A stretch of 64,000 nt of DNA from Orthonyx spaldingii (GCA_013397795.1 VZTJ01000523.1:5146127-5210126), one strand, 5' to 3'; positions 23,114 to 36,661 are shown, counted from the stretch's first letter. Notes: generated from the sequence alone by a model not told the origin. Translations and numbers: made by a program.

Positions 23114-26100
23114 CTATAGAGAAGTGAAATACTTACAGGTGCCATTGAAATGCTGAAGGCACCAAGTATTTGTGATGTTGACCTCCCATGATTTTGTTAA
23201 AAATACTTTGTGCTCTTCCAGCAGGCTGTGAAACACCAGACTCCTCACGACAGAGCAGCCCTGCTGCACCCAGGATGGCAGCCAGGCTGCTGCCTGCTGA
23301 AAGGAACCTCTGTGTTTGAAGGTTCCCTGGCAACCAAGGTGTCATATCTGGTTCCCTTTTCTTTTTAATGTTAATTGAGCTTTGTCGTTAAAGGAAAGGT
23401 GCTGGGAAATGCAAAATATAAGGTGTTAATGGATTAGGCAGTGGGATTTATTTGCTTGCTGTAGCAGTGGGGGGCTCAGTCTGCAGGCACAGTGAGGTTT
23501 CTCCAGTTTCTTCTATGATAGGTCAGAGTTAAGCCCTGTGTTTCTCTGGCATTTGGGGACTGGAGACCTCCAGTACCGGTTGAGTGAGCAGGTGGTTTTT
23601 GTGCTTACAGCCCTTGCGGTGAGAAGTCAGGCATCTGTAAAGATTTTGGAGGGATGGAGGTACAGCAAAGATCCTGCATTGCCTCTGGGCTGACCTGTGC
23701 AATCAGTGACTTTGGCAGAAATCCCATGGGACAAAACTCTCACTTTTTCAGTGGAGAATTTTCACTGCAGAGGAGGTAATGCTGACCCTGTGCCTCCATC
23801 CCTTCCTTCACTCTCTGCTGGCTCAGTCATGCCAGACTGTCTCCACATTTGCAGGCGAAGGGCATGAAAAGCAAATTTGCAGGTGCTGTGGGGACAAGCC
23901 AAAGCCTGCAGCAATGCAGATTTACCAGTCAGGGTGGCAGGGCAGTTCCCAAACCCTTGGGTTTGTTAGAGGAGTCTCTCTGTGTCCTCAGGAGGATCCA
24001 TAATCATGAAGAAGACTTTGCTGGTGGAAACCCAGCTTCTCAATGGACTGATGTCCCTGAGTTATGGAGCTTGTTCCTCCTCTCCCCTTGTCAGGACAGC
24101 CATAACCTCGACTGCTTGTTATGAGGAGTGTGTGTGTGACCACACAACCAGAAAAACGCAATTTGGGATGCTGCTATTCAGACAGCACTGCGTGAACTCA
24201 GGAAATTGGACCATGGGGTGAGAAAGCAAAGCTCTTGCTGAGTGCAAAGCAATGGGGAATATGGCTTAAGGAAAGAGGGAAAATGGGTAATGAGTCTGTT
24301 ATTTCCTGGCGCTGAATTCCTGCTGAAGAAGCAGAGCTGAGAGCACGCAAAGTGGTCATAACCAGGTGCAAAAACTTTCCAGTTCTTTGCTTTTCTGAAA
24401 ACTGCCAAATTCACTGATGACATGAGGGTAGGGGAAAACACTGCCTTTCCCAAAGCTCAGATGGGTTATGTGATGCTTGATTGTAATTTTCAATTGCTCT
24501 AAATATTAGTGATATTTGAAGGTAAGATGGTAAAATTTGTCAATAGAGGGGGTTTAGACAGCAAACTGTAAAAACCAGCAAATTATTATCTTGGGATTAA
24601 TATGAATTGACAATCAGATAATTGTGTTAAAATATGCCAAACCCTGGAATCTGTGAGCACTGCAAAAACATATGCAAGCTGGAAGCACCCTTGAGAATTG
24701 TGATTATGCTGCCACCCTCCCCTTCTTGAAAGGCCTGTGTGTGCCTGGGTATTGAAAGCAGTTCAGTAGAGGAAGAAATTGGCATTTTGAAGCTGCACTG
24801 ACATCTGAGGAAGCAGTGAAACAGGGTGCTGAAGGTGCCCAGGGCAGGGAAAGCAGGAGAAATGCTGTGTGCTGGGCTACACGTGCTGGTGTCTGTAGAT
24901 GCTTTGCTGTACTTTTTCCTCCTAATCAAAGCGGCTGTCAGTTTGCTTCAGGCTGGGATTGAGGGTTTGTGTTGTATGGAGAGGAGAGTGAATTTCCCTG
25001 GATTATAGCACATAATGTGAGTGGAGAATATGCAAGGTCACACAGGGGCACTGCAGCAGAAACCAGGATAAAACTGTGGTCTCCTCAATCCCAGTACAAC
25101 TCCCAACAGCAAGGAATGTGGGGGAAAGGGCACAGAGATTTTCAAGTAGATTGAAATTATCCAGAGGCTTATCCACTACACTTCATAGCATGAAGGGTTT
25201 TTACACCCCCAGTATAACCAGAGTGAAGCTCAAAGGAGCAGCAGCGTGGGCCATATCCCTTTTTTTACTGTGCTTGACAGCAATAAAAACCTCACAGCAA
25301 GAAAAGGGATTTGCATGATGAAACTTTAAACAGCTCCAGTCCTTCACCTGAAGTGATGCACTGGGTTGTAATGAGATCTAAGTTAAAAAATCCAAGTTAT
25401 ACTTTAATTTTAATTAAAATGTGCTTTTCCGATTTCCACTGATAACTCTCAGATACCTAATGTGGATCATGAAATACTGGGAAGGGCACTCATTTTGAGC
25501 ACTTTTATATTTGTCAGTCATACTAACAAATTCTCCCAAGTTGTTATTGAATGGGTTCATAAAAATAGCCACCTGCACAAACGGGGGATCTAAATCTCAT
25601 CTGCTGGAGAGACTGGAAAAAGTATTCCTGATCTGAATGGGAGCAGCACTGGGCAGGTAGAGGGACTGCTGCTCTGGGAAGCACATTGCTCAATGCCTGC
25701 TCACAGGTAAGGATTTTGCTGCCAGGGCTTTTTGGATTAGGCACATAAAACCAATCAATGTGTGTGATGCTGGCAAGAATCTCAGTCTGAACATGGTCAC
25801 CCAAAAGTGATTTTGCTATGTCTCATTCTGGGGGTTTTCTGAGGTGCATTTTAGAGGTATGAGTTTTATTGGTCACTATCTGTACAAACTGCATCTCTGG
25901 TGGGAAGGTTTGCTGGCAAAGCAATCCCAGCAAACTGCCTCTGATGGAGGCTGGTAGAGGTAGCAGATGGATGAGGTAAAGCACAGGAAGCAGTTAAGGA
26001 TGGACTCATTTTCCTCCACTACCTATAAATTAATGCCAACATCCTGTGAGGATCTCACAGGATTTCAGTTCATGAGCTCACATGGCATTAACACAGAGCC

Positions 26101-29100
26101 TTTCACCATGTCACCAACACATATCACAGCTCTGTTAATCAGCCATCATTCCATAGGAATCCAGAGCCTGGCTATTCAATACAGTGGATGTATTCTTTTT
26201 CTGTCTTCAAAGCTGCAATTAGACTATTGGAAGTCCTGTAGGAGACAATTCTCCTGTGGAGAAGCAGATATTTATGCTCTGAGAAGCTGCCCCCAAATTG
26301 TCTTAAGTAACTAACAAAAATAACCTACCCAATTACTCTCTCATCATGGCATTTCAGGAGGATTTCAATAATCTCTGATGACAGGCTCTGAACATAACAC
26401 GATTGTCAAGACAGGGAATAATGTCCTATTTCAAATAATGTCCATCACACTCCTGAATGTAAAATCTAAAGCTGCTGAGAGATAAGTAACATGTGGTGAT
26501 TATGTAGTGAATCTCTTTGCTACTGGAAAGATTTTCTTGTTGGGTTTGCAGAGGGGAAATGTTTGTTTAGCTCCTTTGATCTGCAGATGTTGAGCTGCCT
26601 TCAAGTGGGAATAGCCATTTCTAGCTGCTTTAGAATTTCAAGAAGCATTTGATCCAGAAAGGTACTGGAGACAAATTCTCTGTGTTTCAAAGGGTAGGTA
26701 ATAGATAATGCATCACATGCAGTAGGAGACACCACTGTTATTCCCTGAAGGGTTAGACAAGGCTATCGTAACATCATCGGGGGATTTGAAAACAGGCATT
26801 GAAATGTATTTGTTCTGTCACTTATGAGGAATATTTGATGAAGCTTGTTTGATTTGATTGTTTCACTACTGTGTGAGCTCGTTTATCTGATTATGGTATT
26901 GACCACTTTCTCATTGTATTGAATTTTAATAGTCCCAAGATTAATTAAATGTGCATAAAGAGCAGCTGCGAGAGATGTGAACCTTTTGTTCTGGTTTTTT
27001 TTTTCCTACTGTTTTGAGGAGAGAGATGAGAGATAACTGAGTGCAATCAAAGTGCAGTCATGCTCTTGATTAACAACATAATTAGTTAAAAATCTGAAAG
27101 TTTTGCAGGGAATATCTGCACTTGATATTAGGGCTCTGAACTGACTAGGGAGAAAGACCATGTTTGGATTTTGCTTTATTATTTATAGATATGATTGAAT
27201 GTTATAACAACAAAACTTGTCTTTTCTTTCAACAGGAAAATCAGTTAATAATGAATAAACAGACAAACCAGGAAGGCATGTTGGTTTTACTGCTGTTACA
27301 TTAACCCCAAAAGGGAAAGTTTGGTCCCCACTCACAGCTGTTTTGCAACTGGATTTTTCTACTTCCCTTAATGCACACCCAGTCCAGTGTTTCATAGAGA
27401 TGCAGACAGAAGAGGGACTTTTTTTTTTTCATGTGGAGATCAGGACCGTCTCTTTAAAACATTCAGCCAAGGTGAATGCTTTCAGTAGGAGCAGATAGGG
27501 GAGTGATGGTGCAGGCAGGAGAGTACAGATCTGGGGTGGAAGTGGCTGGGGATGTAATGGAGGCTGTTGTCATTTTAGCTAAGGGTTAATATGCATACCT
27601 TGTCTTTTTTTACAAAAAAAATATTGTTTTTCTTATTTAGCTGTTAAAAATATGAAAAAAAATCTCCCAGGCTAAAACTGGTAAGAAAATAATGAGGTTT
27701 TAATGAAGATTTTTCTGATAGGTCCTCCTGCTTTAATGAAAACCTTGTTGCCAACTAACATTTGAAAATATCTGTTTTCACACTGAGTGAAAATTATGTC
27801 TAACATTATGTACAAAAAAAGAAACGACAAAAGAAAAAGAGCATCTTAATGGCTATTATTTGTGAATACTCTGCTTGTGCCAAAGATAACACACAGGATA
27901 GAGAACTGCAAGTGATCTCTTATTTACGTTTTATGTAATTATATACTTTTACTTTCTGTTTTAAACAGAATAACCTTAAAAAAATCCTTTAAACCTGTGG
28001 GATGGCACAAAGTTGATAGCAGTGAATGTGAATGAGCTCACAAAATATGTGTTTGCTCTTCTAGAAGTTTATGCTTCCAGATTTGAGTATCTCCACTCCA
28101 AAATACATCCTGTATAAAACTCTGAATTCCGTTGGTGCAGCTGCAAGTTTGCAGTGCTTTCCTTACAACCTGTGAGTTTTAACTTATCAAATTCCACTTA
28201 GCAGCACTGCTGAGAATCATAAAAAATACTAGACTAGAAAGTTAGCAAACTTATTTTGTTGTGCAAGGGAAAATATTATTTTCAATTCTTCAATATTTTT
28301 CAAAAACTATTATTATCTGGAGAAAATCTGTCTCTGCTATAATTACTTCCCCTCAAAATTTTTGATCATTTTTTAAAATGAAAAATAGGGAGCGGAGTTA
28401 GGTGTGGATGGATTGGTTTGTTTGTCTTTTGGGTTTTTGTTGTTCCATGCTTTTTCAGTGCCCATAAATCCCAAGGGGTTTCTTGGGGGGCAGATCCACC
28501 CTTTTCTAGCAGGGACTTCGGGAGGACAGGAGCAAGGGTTTGGGCTCAGGAAAAGCCACACTATTTTGATTCTGCTCTGGTGTTGTTGATACTTTGTTTT
28601 GAAGCCTTTTCTCTATCCCAATGTGCTGAAGCACAACACAGAGGGCTTGTCCTATTCATGCTGAATGTCTGATAATTAGAAATTAACTGTGCTTGCAGCT
28701 ACTTCTTGGTGGGCTCATAAAAACTCCTTTTAATTCTGCACAGCCCCTCAGTATGCAGAAATTCTTCAGTGCACCATCTGCTCAGGGCTTGTGGGCATCT
28801 GCAAGTTACCTCTCTGTGACAAGGATGTCTGTGAGCTGAGTGTCTGCAGCATTCCTAACTAGCTGAAACATTTCAAAGCCGACTACTGGTGAGAATGCAA
28901 AGGGGATTCTTGCACAAAATGAATGTCTGCTATGAAATAAATTACTGGGACATGCTTGCAACTGTTTACCTTCTGTTGAGCTTGTTGCTACTGAATTAAT
29001 TTTGGAAACATGGTAATTTCATTCTGCTAAAACTAATGTATGCATGGGAAGTGTTTTTAGAGCTTTAAATCATCTGAGAACACTTACTTTTCTTAATTTA

Positions 29101-30510
29101 TCACCTGCTTTCTAAAAATTTTAATTTGTAGTTTTTCTACTGTGCAATCAAAAAGTTATTATTGAAGAGGCTGTCACTCAAAACTTCCTCCTTCCCTCTT
29201 GTGATGTGCAAAATGAGATCTCTGTTAAATGTGCTTGTGTAATTCACCGGGACCAATTCTGTTCCGGATCTGATCCCGCTTTCACAGCTGTAGAGCCTGA
29301 GAAACTCCTCTGAATATTCACTGCAAATTATCTGATCAGCTGTTATCCAGCCTCCTGTTAGCAAAACCAGAATGCAACAAGTGTTGGGTGGATTTACAGG
29401 CTGCTAAATAGCCTCCTCTTTAAATTGCTGTCCTTAAAAAGTCCAGTCATGTAATGCAGGAGCAGTGCTGATGTGAGGATGCCCTGACTGCCAGGCACTG
29501 AAAGGCCGCTGTTACACTTCCCTTTCATCAGGCAGAGAGAACAGATCATTTGAGCTCTGTAATCTGTAGCTGTTGATGGCTGACCTAATTTCTGAGTGCA
29601 GAAATGACTTAGCAGCAATCCCATCTCTTTGATAAAGGAAGTGAATAGAAGTGGTGTGTTGCTGAATGACCTCTGCCAAGAAGGTCAGCGAGTTCTTAAG
29701 GGAAAACGTTTGATAGATGCTACTAAAAGTACAAGCCTATCACTTATTGACGGATGCTAAAATGAAATTATTTTCTCTCAAGCTTGAAGGTCATTTCCAG
29801 TACGTGTCTTGGCACTAAACTCAGGATCACTTCAAATTAAATGCCAAGGGCGGAATCAAAAACTTGAAAATCTTCATATGCTGCAATTCCAAAAAACACA
29901 CCAATAAAGGAAGCACATTTAACGAGACTCACAAATGTCAGAATACAACTTCAGGACATATCCACATCCATGGCTAAGACTTTACCCTGTGCATGCTCAT
30001 ATTGCACAGCTGATAGACAGGGAGGCAAATTGAACCTCACTGACATCCTTTATCTATTTAAAATAATTGCTTCCAATACATTGCAGGGGAAAGCAAAGTG
30101 GATGTATAATTAGACATATGCCTTGGTGGAAAGTCAGTCTATAGGCTTGGATGTCTCTTTATTTTTAACATCCCCAATGCCATCTGGAGGTTATTCTAAC
30201 CCCCAAAAGCTAGACAGCTCTAAACCAGCCTCAATAGGGCTGTGCCCTGAGGTTCAATTCTCATGCCTGGTGTCATGTCATAACTCATTAATTTTCAGAA
30301 ATATAAATTTATAATGTAATACAGCGTACATAAATATTTTTGGCATTTGATGGGGGGACACAATGAACACAATGGGAGCAGAGCTGCATTTGGAGTGGCC
30401 TTTTGGACACGTGGATGAGATGTCTGCTCGTTAAGGGAGCAGCCAGCTGCCTGCCATGGCTGATTGCATTGCCTTGTGTCTCTGGGAGGTGTTTTTCTCT
30501 GATTTTACAG

Positions 30511-30605
30511 GCTGTAAAAATAGCCCCTGTGAGTCTGAGGTCAGACTTCCTGCCCCATTTGCACATTCCATTAGCGAAATAAGAAATTCTATTACAGTAC
30601 AGAAG
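30511..30605 (+). other. candidate coding exon (unconfirmed), plus strand
   Basis: The acceptor is strong: GTTTTTCTCTGATTTTACAG. It is followed by 95 open bases and a donor-like ACAGAAG|GTAAAAG. The exon would enter in phase 1 and leave in phase 0. The translation starts CKNSPCESEV and ends ITVQK. CKNSPC faintly resembles the start of an EGF-like repeat, but the remaining cysteines are missing. No neighbouring exon of matching phase was found. Confidence 0.13.
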
Positions 30606-31584
30606 GTAAAAGAGGGTAATGCATTTTGCTATAATGTATGTGTGGACACTTCTAGAGAATGCCCTGCAAAGTTTTCAGAGGCTTTCTCTCTGTGTGTACT
30701 GCCCCCTAAACATCCTCTTTTCCTGCTACCCATTTCAAGGAAACTGTATATGCTAAATTTTATCTTACTGTGCTGGACTTGGGAAATCCCGAGAGACCGT
30801 TGGAGATTCCCTGTTTCTTCACTCTGTCCCTGATACCTCCACGAAGATGTGATCTCCTTTCCCCCTGCTTCCAGCTCCCTGTAGATGCTCGAGGCTCTCA
30901 GCAGTAATGGGCATGGGACAGATGGGCTGAGGGACAGGGTCCGTCCAGTGCATGTCACCAGGGGTCTGTACTCAGCCTTCCTGCCCCTTGTGCCTCTTGG
31001 ATGGCGTTTCTAGCAAAGAACCTTTGGAGCTGCAGCATTCATGGGTCAGCTCACCTTCCTTTCTGATGAGACTGGTGACTTGGAAAGCCCTTGTCAAGAG
31101 TGATAATGCATTCTGGAAGATGGATGGAGAAATTCTTGCTATGCATAATACATGTTTCCCCCCAAGGACAAAGCTTAAAGTAATTCTAGTAGGTTGCCAG
31201 TGATGGAGATGAGATGGAAATTCCTACCTTGAATTCAGATCCATGGTGCCATTTAGCAGCTGGAGACTCCTGGGAGAGGGCAGGCTGGAATTTCCTGCTG
31301 GGTGTTATGCTGAGTGCTGCCAGGATGGGGTTTTGGGGCAGGATGGCTAGAGTGCAGTGCCTCAGCTGGCTGTGTGACTGGATTCAACCCTCTTGGGACC
31401 TGCAACCTTCTGCGATGCTGTTCAGTGGCTGCATCCAAGCTCTTCTCTGATTTCCAAAACCTACCTGCCTCTTATAGGCAGAATTTGAAAAAGAGACCCT
31501 CCAAGCAAAGACTCTCAGTACAGGTGTTTATGTGCACAAATACATTCAGGACCTCTTCCAACCACATAGAACAGCTTTGAATTT

Positions 31585-31708
31585 GTCCCATGTGTGATAT
31601 ATAGTGGCACTTTGGGACACAGTAAAGGAGCTTGACAGTGTTGTGTTCTTGGCTGGACTTTATCATCTTAAAAGTCTTTTCCAATCTAAATGATTGCATG
31701 TTTCTGTG
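31585..31708 (+). mobile_element. CR1 LINE 3' end
   Basis: Clear sense CR1 terminus. The order of landmarks is the family's. GTGGCACTTTGGGACACAGT comes first, then GACAGTGTT, GGCTGGACTTTATCATCTTA, AAAGTCTTTTCCAATCTAAA and finally TGATTGCATG, in place of the usual TGATTCTATG tail repeat. This is the least diverged CR1 piece in the window and gives the best evidence that the host is a bird. It is a non-coding 3'UTR remnant, truncated at its 5' end as is normal for LINEs. A second phrase just upstream (31548-31572, GGACCTCTTCCAACCACATAGA) also resembles a CR1 tail and may be another, older copy. Confidence 0.9.
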
Positions 31709-32599
31709 TAGAAAACAAAGGACTCCAAGTACATTTACTTTCTTGGTGTGATAATTGTCTAGAACAACTCTCCACCACCCTGAAAACCTAGATCATCTTC
31801 TCTGGGTAGCATTTATTATGGTGTCACTAGAAACAGAAGGCATTTTTTGCTGTTAGGTGTAATGTGTTTAATCTACCTCTGTGTGTGGGTTTTTGGACTG
31901 GAGCAGATACATTTATACTACTGAACTGCTGAGAAACCTTTGGCTGCAACCCTTCTGCATGTGTGAGATTTGCACAAAACCCCTTAACTGTGGCACAGGT
32001 TAGCAGATGGTCAGCACAGTCTCTGGCATTATTCTGGGCTGGCAGCCCTGCCTGGCACGGATGCTTGTGCTGGTGATGCAATGGAGGAATGATGCAGCAG
32101 CATTTGATACATGATCCTGCAACCGTGGCATTGCAGGGCTTTGCCAGCAGTGCTGGGAAAACAGCATTTCTAGATTATACCAGCACAAATTTCTACAGAA
32201 ATGGGCCTTCCGTGGGTCTGTGTTAGATAACTACAAAAGCACAAAGTGTTTTGCAGGTACCTCTCATTTCCCTGTCCTGGGATCAGAACCGATGCTGACT
32301 GTGACCCTTTGTGTGGCTTGCTCTGGGTTGTTGCTTCTCCAGTGGCAGAGCCCCTCATCTTCCTCCCCTGTCCCTGGCCAAGCTGTCATGGGGTTCTGGA
32401 AAAATGGACTTTGCTTCTGTTCCCTGGGTATATACATCCGGACCTCAGGACCCCTCCCAGGAGCACATACATTAAATGTGGCACAGAAGACTTTTGGCAT
32501 CAGCGAAGAAGGGAATGCAAGAGGCTGCAGGTGACTTATGAAGGGACAATCATAACCAGAGAGCTGTAAAAACTTCCTAGTGAGCAATATGATACTTGA

Positions 32600-32734
32600 G
32601 TAGTCTGAGGAGGTGGTTAAGGACAGATGAGATGTATCTCATAGGCAGAGGTTCGGCTGTTCCTGCCCTAGGCAAGAAAATGTATGGGCTGGACCTGAGA
32701 GGTGCCTCCCAGCCCTGTTTTCTGTGATTCTGCA
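32600..32734 (+). mobile_element. CR1 LINE 3' end (older copy)
   Basis: Sense CR1 tail. TGGGCTGGACCTGAGAGGTG and CCTCCCAGCCCTGTTTTCTGTGATTCTGCAG (32684-32732) follow the family's terminal phrase and TGATTCTG tail. The preceding stretch (TGTTCCTGCCCTAGGCAAGA) fits the CR1 3'UTR loosely, so the upstream limit is uncertain. It lies less than 1 kb from the better-preserved CR1 end at 31585-31708 and in the same orientation. Confidence 0.65.
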
Positions 32735-35700
32735 GGTCTGTCCTTGAGGCTCACATGGCACTGCTGGTGTTCCCAGCTGGTCTGATGGCTCTCAGCCCTC
32801 ATGGCCCCTCACTTTGCTCAGCACAAGAGCACTTGAGAGCTGCATGGCACGCTCAGCCCAAGGGGTCTGCCCAGGTCAGAGATGCTTTACAAGAGCAAAC
32901 CAGGAGGAATTTTCCCTACAAATAATGTGCCCAGGACTGAGCTGCCTGGTGGCCCCGTGTCCCTCAGCACAGGACAAATAGCTGCCCTGGCAGTGCTCGT
33001 GCAGCAGGGCGAGGTGAGGGGTTATCAGTGCACTGGGGGCTTGCAGTTCCCAGCTCACTGCAAGGCAGCGTTTGAGGGTGGCAGCTGGGATGGCATTTTC
33101 CTCATCCTACACCCAGAGAGTGCTTCATGGGACAAGAAGAGCACAATGAGATGCAGCACCTTTTTCTGAAGAACTGCAGGAGCCACAGACTGGCTGCTTT
33201 TCTTTGTGCTCAGTCACCAGGATGAACAACTCTCTCAGGTGTCAGCTTTTGTCCCCAGAGTGGTTTGCCAGCCTGTGAATGGAATTGCTGATTTACTCCC
33301 ACACAAGAGTATGACTTTCTGTGCCACAAAGTGTCAGTTAGCCCAGTTCATGTGCAGTGACTTTAGTCTGATGCCAAGGCCCATTTTCTCTGTCCTGTAT
33401 AAATCCCCTTCATGTCCAGGACTCTGGCCCTTGGCATCCTGCCACAGCCCCATCAGAATGGAGAGTTACTCCAAGCTCTGCTGTTGCTGCCTGCCATGTG
33501 GAGTTAGTAATTCCCCTTGTATCACCCCAGGTTAGAAAGCCTTTTTTGCTTGTCTTCATAACCTCTGTTTCAATAGAAATACACATGTTCACTGTCCTCA
33601 CCATGGCGGAGAGAGAAGTATTATTGGGTTATTGAGAAATGCTGCACACATGGTTGGGTTGTAATGAAAGAAAACTGCTCTTTCCAGGCTGCTTGGATCC
33701 CAGACTTTGATTCATCATTGCTATGTTGGAGAAAAGGTTTGTGTGCAATCTGACATCTGGCTGCAGGTAATTTCCAAACAGTCGGATTTGTGACTTGGGT
33801 CAGGAAAGCTCTTTGGTTCTTTGTTCTTTTTCTGGTGTCTGTTCTTGTGGACTTTAAGGTGCAGATGTAATTTTTCCTTTTTTTTTTTTTTTTTTTCTTT
33901 GGTCATCAGTGTTGCCAGAAATAAAATAGTTTTTGATGAAAACAGTTATTTGAGGCAGGCATGCTAAGACCAATGTCAGGCTGTTGCTGACACCTAGATT
34001 CAATTTTACCTTCTATGAAATACAGATTTCATAAAATGCTCCATGACTTCTCTGAGCTGTTCAATTATCTTAAATCAATTTTGAAAAAAATATTTCATCA
34101 TCTTCAGCCAGTCAATTTTCTTGACTTTTTGATCTTTAAATCCAATCTGTTGTACCCAAATTAGTTGGCACAGAACAAAAATACAATACTGGCAAATTAG
34201 CTGCCTTATAGAAGCAGTGGGCAAAATTCCTGCTTGCAGCACAAATCTGGAGCAAATTTAGTGGCATTATGCCAGATCTGAACTGAAAGCAAAAGGGGGC
34301 TGTTTATTTTGATGCCAAATTATATATAAATGCTGTACAAATTGTGTCCTTGCAAGAACATCACTCTTTCCACAGACACAAATATTTACATGATGACTGT
34401 ATAGCAGAGAAACTGTGGCACTAAACTTTCAGGCATTTCAGGCTGTACTGGAGCAGCCACAAAATGAGCTTTTATTCTGAAAGATGCTGCCTTGTAAGTC
34501 TTTGCACCTCATTGTTTTTTACAGCCAACTTGTCATTTTTGTAGATAGTTATGCAGGTGACCATAATGTATCTACAAAGACACAGTAATTAAGTATATAA
34601 TTAATTTTAACACTGTGCAGTTTAAAGTTCTGTTCAAACTGTAGGTGATGTGATGTTACATCTCAATGCTGCTTTCATTAAAGATATCACTAGGAAAAAA
34701 TCACTGAAATGCCTCTGGCTACCTATTGGGAGAGAGGGTGTGAATTTTATTGTCCATCTAATTACTTGGCTGAAGACTCTGAGATTTAAAATCCCATTTC
34801 CCACCCCAGTAGGGATGTTAGATATTGTTTTCTGGCCCAAATCCAAGCCAAAGAGTGAGTTTCTGCATGCCAACATGCCCCTGCTGCTACAGCTGAATGT
34901 ACTTCATGCTGGTTTGTCCTGAAAATGTGGTGTAGTGTTGTTTTTGCTGTCTGCTCCACAGGCAGGTGATGTGACAGAACACCTGAGCAATACCATGAGT
35001 GATGTGTTGCCAGCCCTCAGAGCCTCTGCCAGGGAACCCTGGTAGGTGCAGAGTGGTAGCCTGAGGGTCTGTAACTCCACTAGGCTGTTACTGAACTTCT
35101 TTGATCACTGGGAGCCAAACTGAACCTGGTGTTCAAGGGTGGGACGCAGCTCAGAGTCAGCTGTGACCTTCTGTATTGTCCAACAAGCACCAAAATCCTC
35201 TGTATGAACTGATGGGAAATGCACATTGCAGGGAAAACTCCCTAAGTATTGCTGAGAGAAAAATTGCCATATTTTAAATCAAATTTTTTAATTGTCTGTG
35301 CAATTTTGAGCTCGAAGACAGAATGGTGATGTGGGAAATGGCAATGTCAACTCTGTGAGTGTTGTATGGGCAGCTCTGAACTTCTCCAGCTCCACCCATG
35401 GACCAGGGGTTGCACCCACGTGGAGAAACCTGCTGGGAACAATGCTGCACCTACCTTGGAGATCCTTGAGCTCAGGGCAGGGCTCGCATCTCATCTCTCA
35501 TTGTCCAGACAAATCCGTGGGATTTGCTGTGTAGAGCAGCACAAAATTCCCAGAAATACAAGACTTATTTTGCCTTTTGCCTGTGTGTGGTGCAGACATT
35601 ATGGTGGAGATCTGGTCAGTTAAATTGTTGGGACCTGGAAGTCCCACCATGAGGGCTGCAGCCACCCTGCTGATTTATAAGAAGCAAAAAAATTTAGTGA

Positions 35701-36661
35701 ACTAGACAACAAGGAATGAGACAATGAGTATTTCACATTTTCCCTTCAAAGAATAGTAATTTATTGAACATTCAAAGCTCTTAACTACATGAAACAAGCA
35801 CTCCTTCTCTCCCTCCCTCTTTTTAAATAAGGTTTCTAGAACAAAACAAAGGTGTGAAGTTGGTCTGGTTCTCCTCAGAGGATGAAGACAAATTATGCAA
35901 GATATATTTAAATCAATTAAACTTTTCAGATAGGTCCTAAATCATGTCATCAATCTATTTGATTCCACAGGCATAATCCTTAACATGCAGCTGTCTTGTG
36001 CAATAAGCCAGGGAGATGCTTGGTTGCATTCAAGGGAAATAAATTTAATTATAAACACATCATAGAGTCAAACATCTCCTGAATTTGGAATCCAATGTTT
36101 TGTCAGCCTTCTAGCAGAGAACAACATCAAACTTTTATAGGGAAGTAGGCTCTGTCCTGAATTTTTATGTACTGGCAAGCACCTTAACTAGAAAACTATT
36201 TCCTCTTTCTTTTTAAATGTGTTTTACTTTAAGGTTATTTTTGTCTTCAGTATAATTATCCACAGTGTTAGATAAAGCCAAGAGTGCAGTTATTAGGATG
36301 TGTCAGAAAAAAAGAAAAAATACAAAAACCTACCTGGTCCACATGGCCACAGCATCGTACTCAAAATACTGAAGGAAGAAGAGAGACCGGAGACGTGCAG
36401 AGGTGCAGCAAAGCATTCACAGCCCATGTGTGTGGCCAGAAATTTGATATCTTGCTGTCTTTAAAACCTGGCGGCTCCTTTTGGTGCTGATTATTACTCA
36501 GCAGCTCTACCAAGGGCCTCAAATGTGGGGCTGATGTGGCTGGGTAACGCAGTCCCGGGGGGAGGTGTGGGGCGGGTGGAACTTCTGCTTTCACCAGGAG
36601 CATCTTGGAGGCTCCGGAAGACGCCACTGGCCAGTACAGCCAGGTACTGAGCAGATAATTC
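32735..36661. other. non-coding, no gene recognised
   Basis: Single-copy DNA with a T run at 33878-33896 and no recognisable coding sequence. The last 170 bases (36490-36660) before the LTR are GC-rich, with several CpGs, but carry no feature I can name. Confidence 0.5.
33878..33896. repeat. poly(T) run, 19 bases
   Basis: An uninterrupted 19-base T run preceded by TTTTTCC. It could be the reverse complement of a retroposon tail, but no element is recognisable downstream on the minus strand. Confidence 0.9.

Larger units (their letters stand above)
21247..31584. other. non-coding; weak candidate exons only
   Basis: About 10 kb of single-copy DNA between two CR1 tails. A minus-strand open stretch (22801-23113) and a plus-strand one (30511-30605) are bounded by splice-like signals and listed separately. 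AT-rich, TAAT-rich stretches at 24480-24640, 26820-27130 and 29690-30120 look like possible regulatory or conserved non-coding elements. An AT microsatellite is at 22591-22606. Confidence 0.5.

Noticed and set aside
25705..25786. 82-bp minus-strand segment (TEILASITHIDW...) between AG- and GT-like sites
   Set aside because: Looks protein-like, but its exit phase (1) does not fit the next candidate (22801-23113, entry phase 2), and similar pseudo-exons occur throughout the window.
30251..30268. GGTTCAATTCTC, similar to a tRNA B box
   Set aside because: No A box or cloverleaf-compatible arms upstream, so no tRNA gene.
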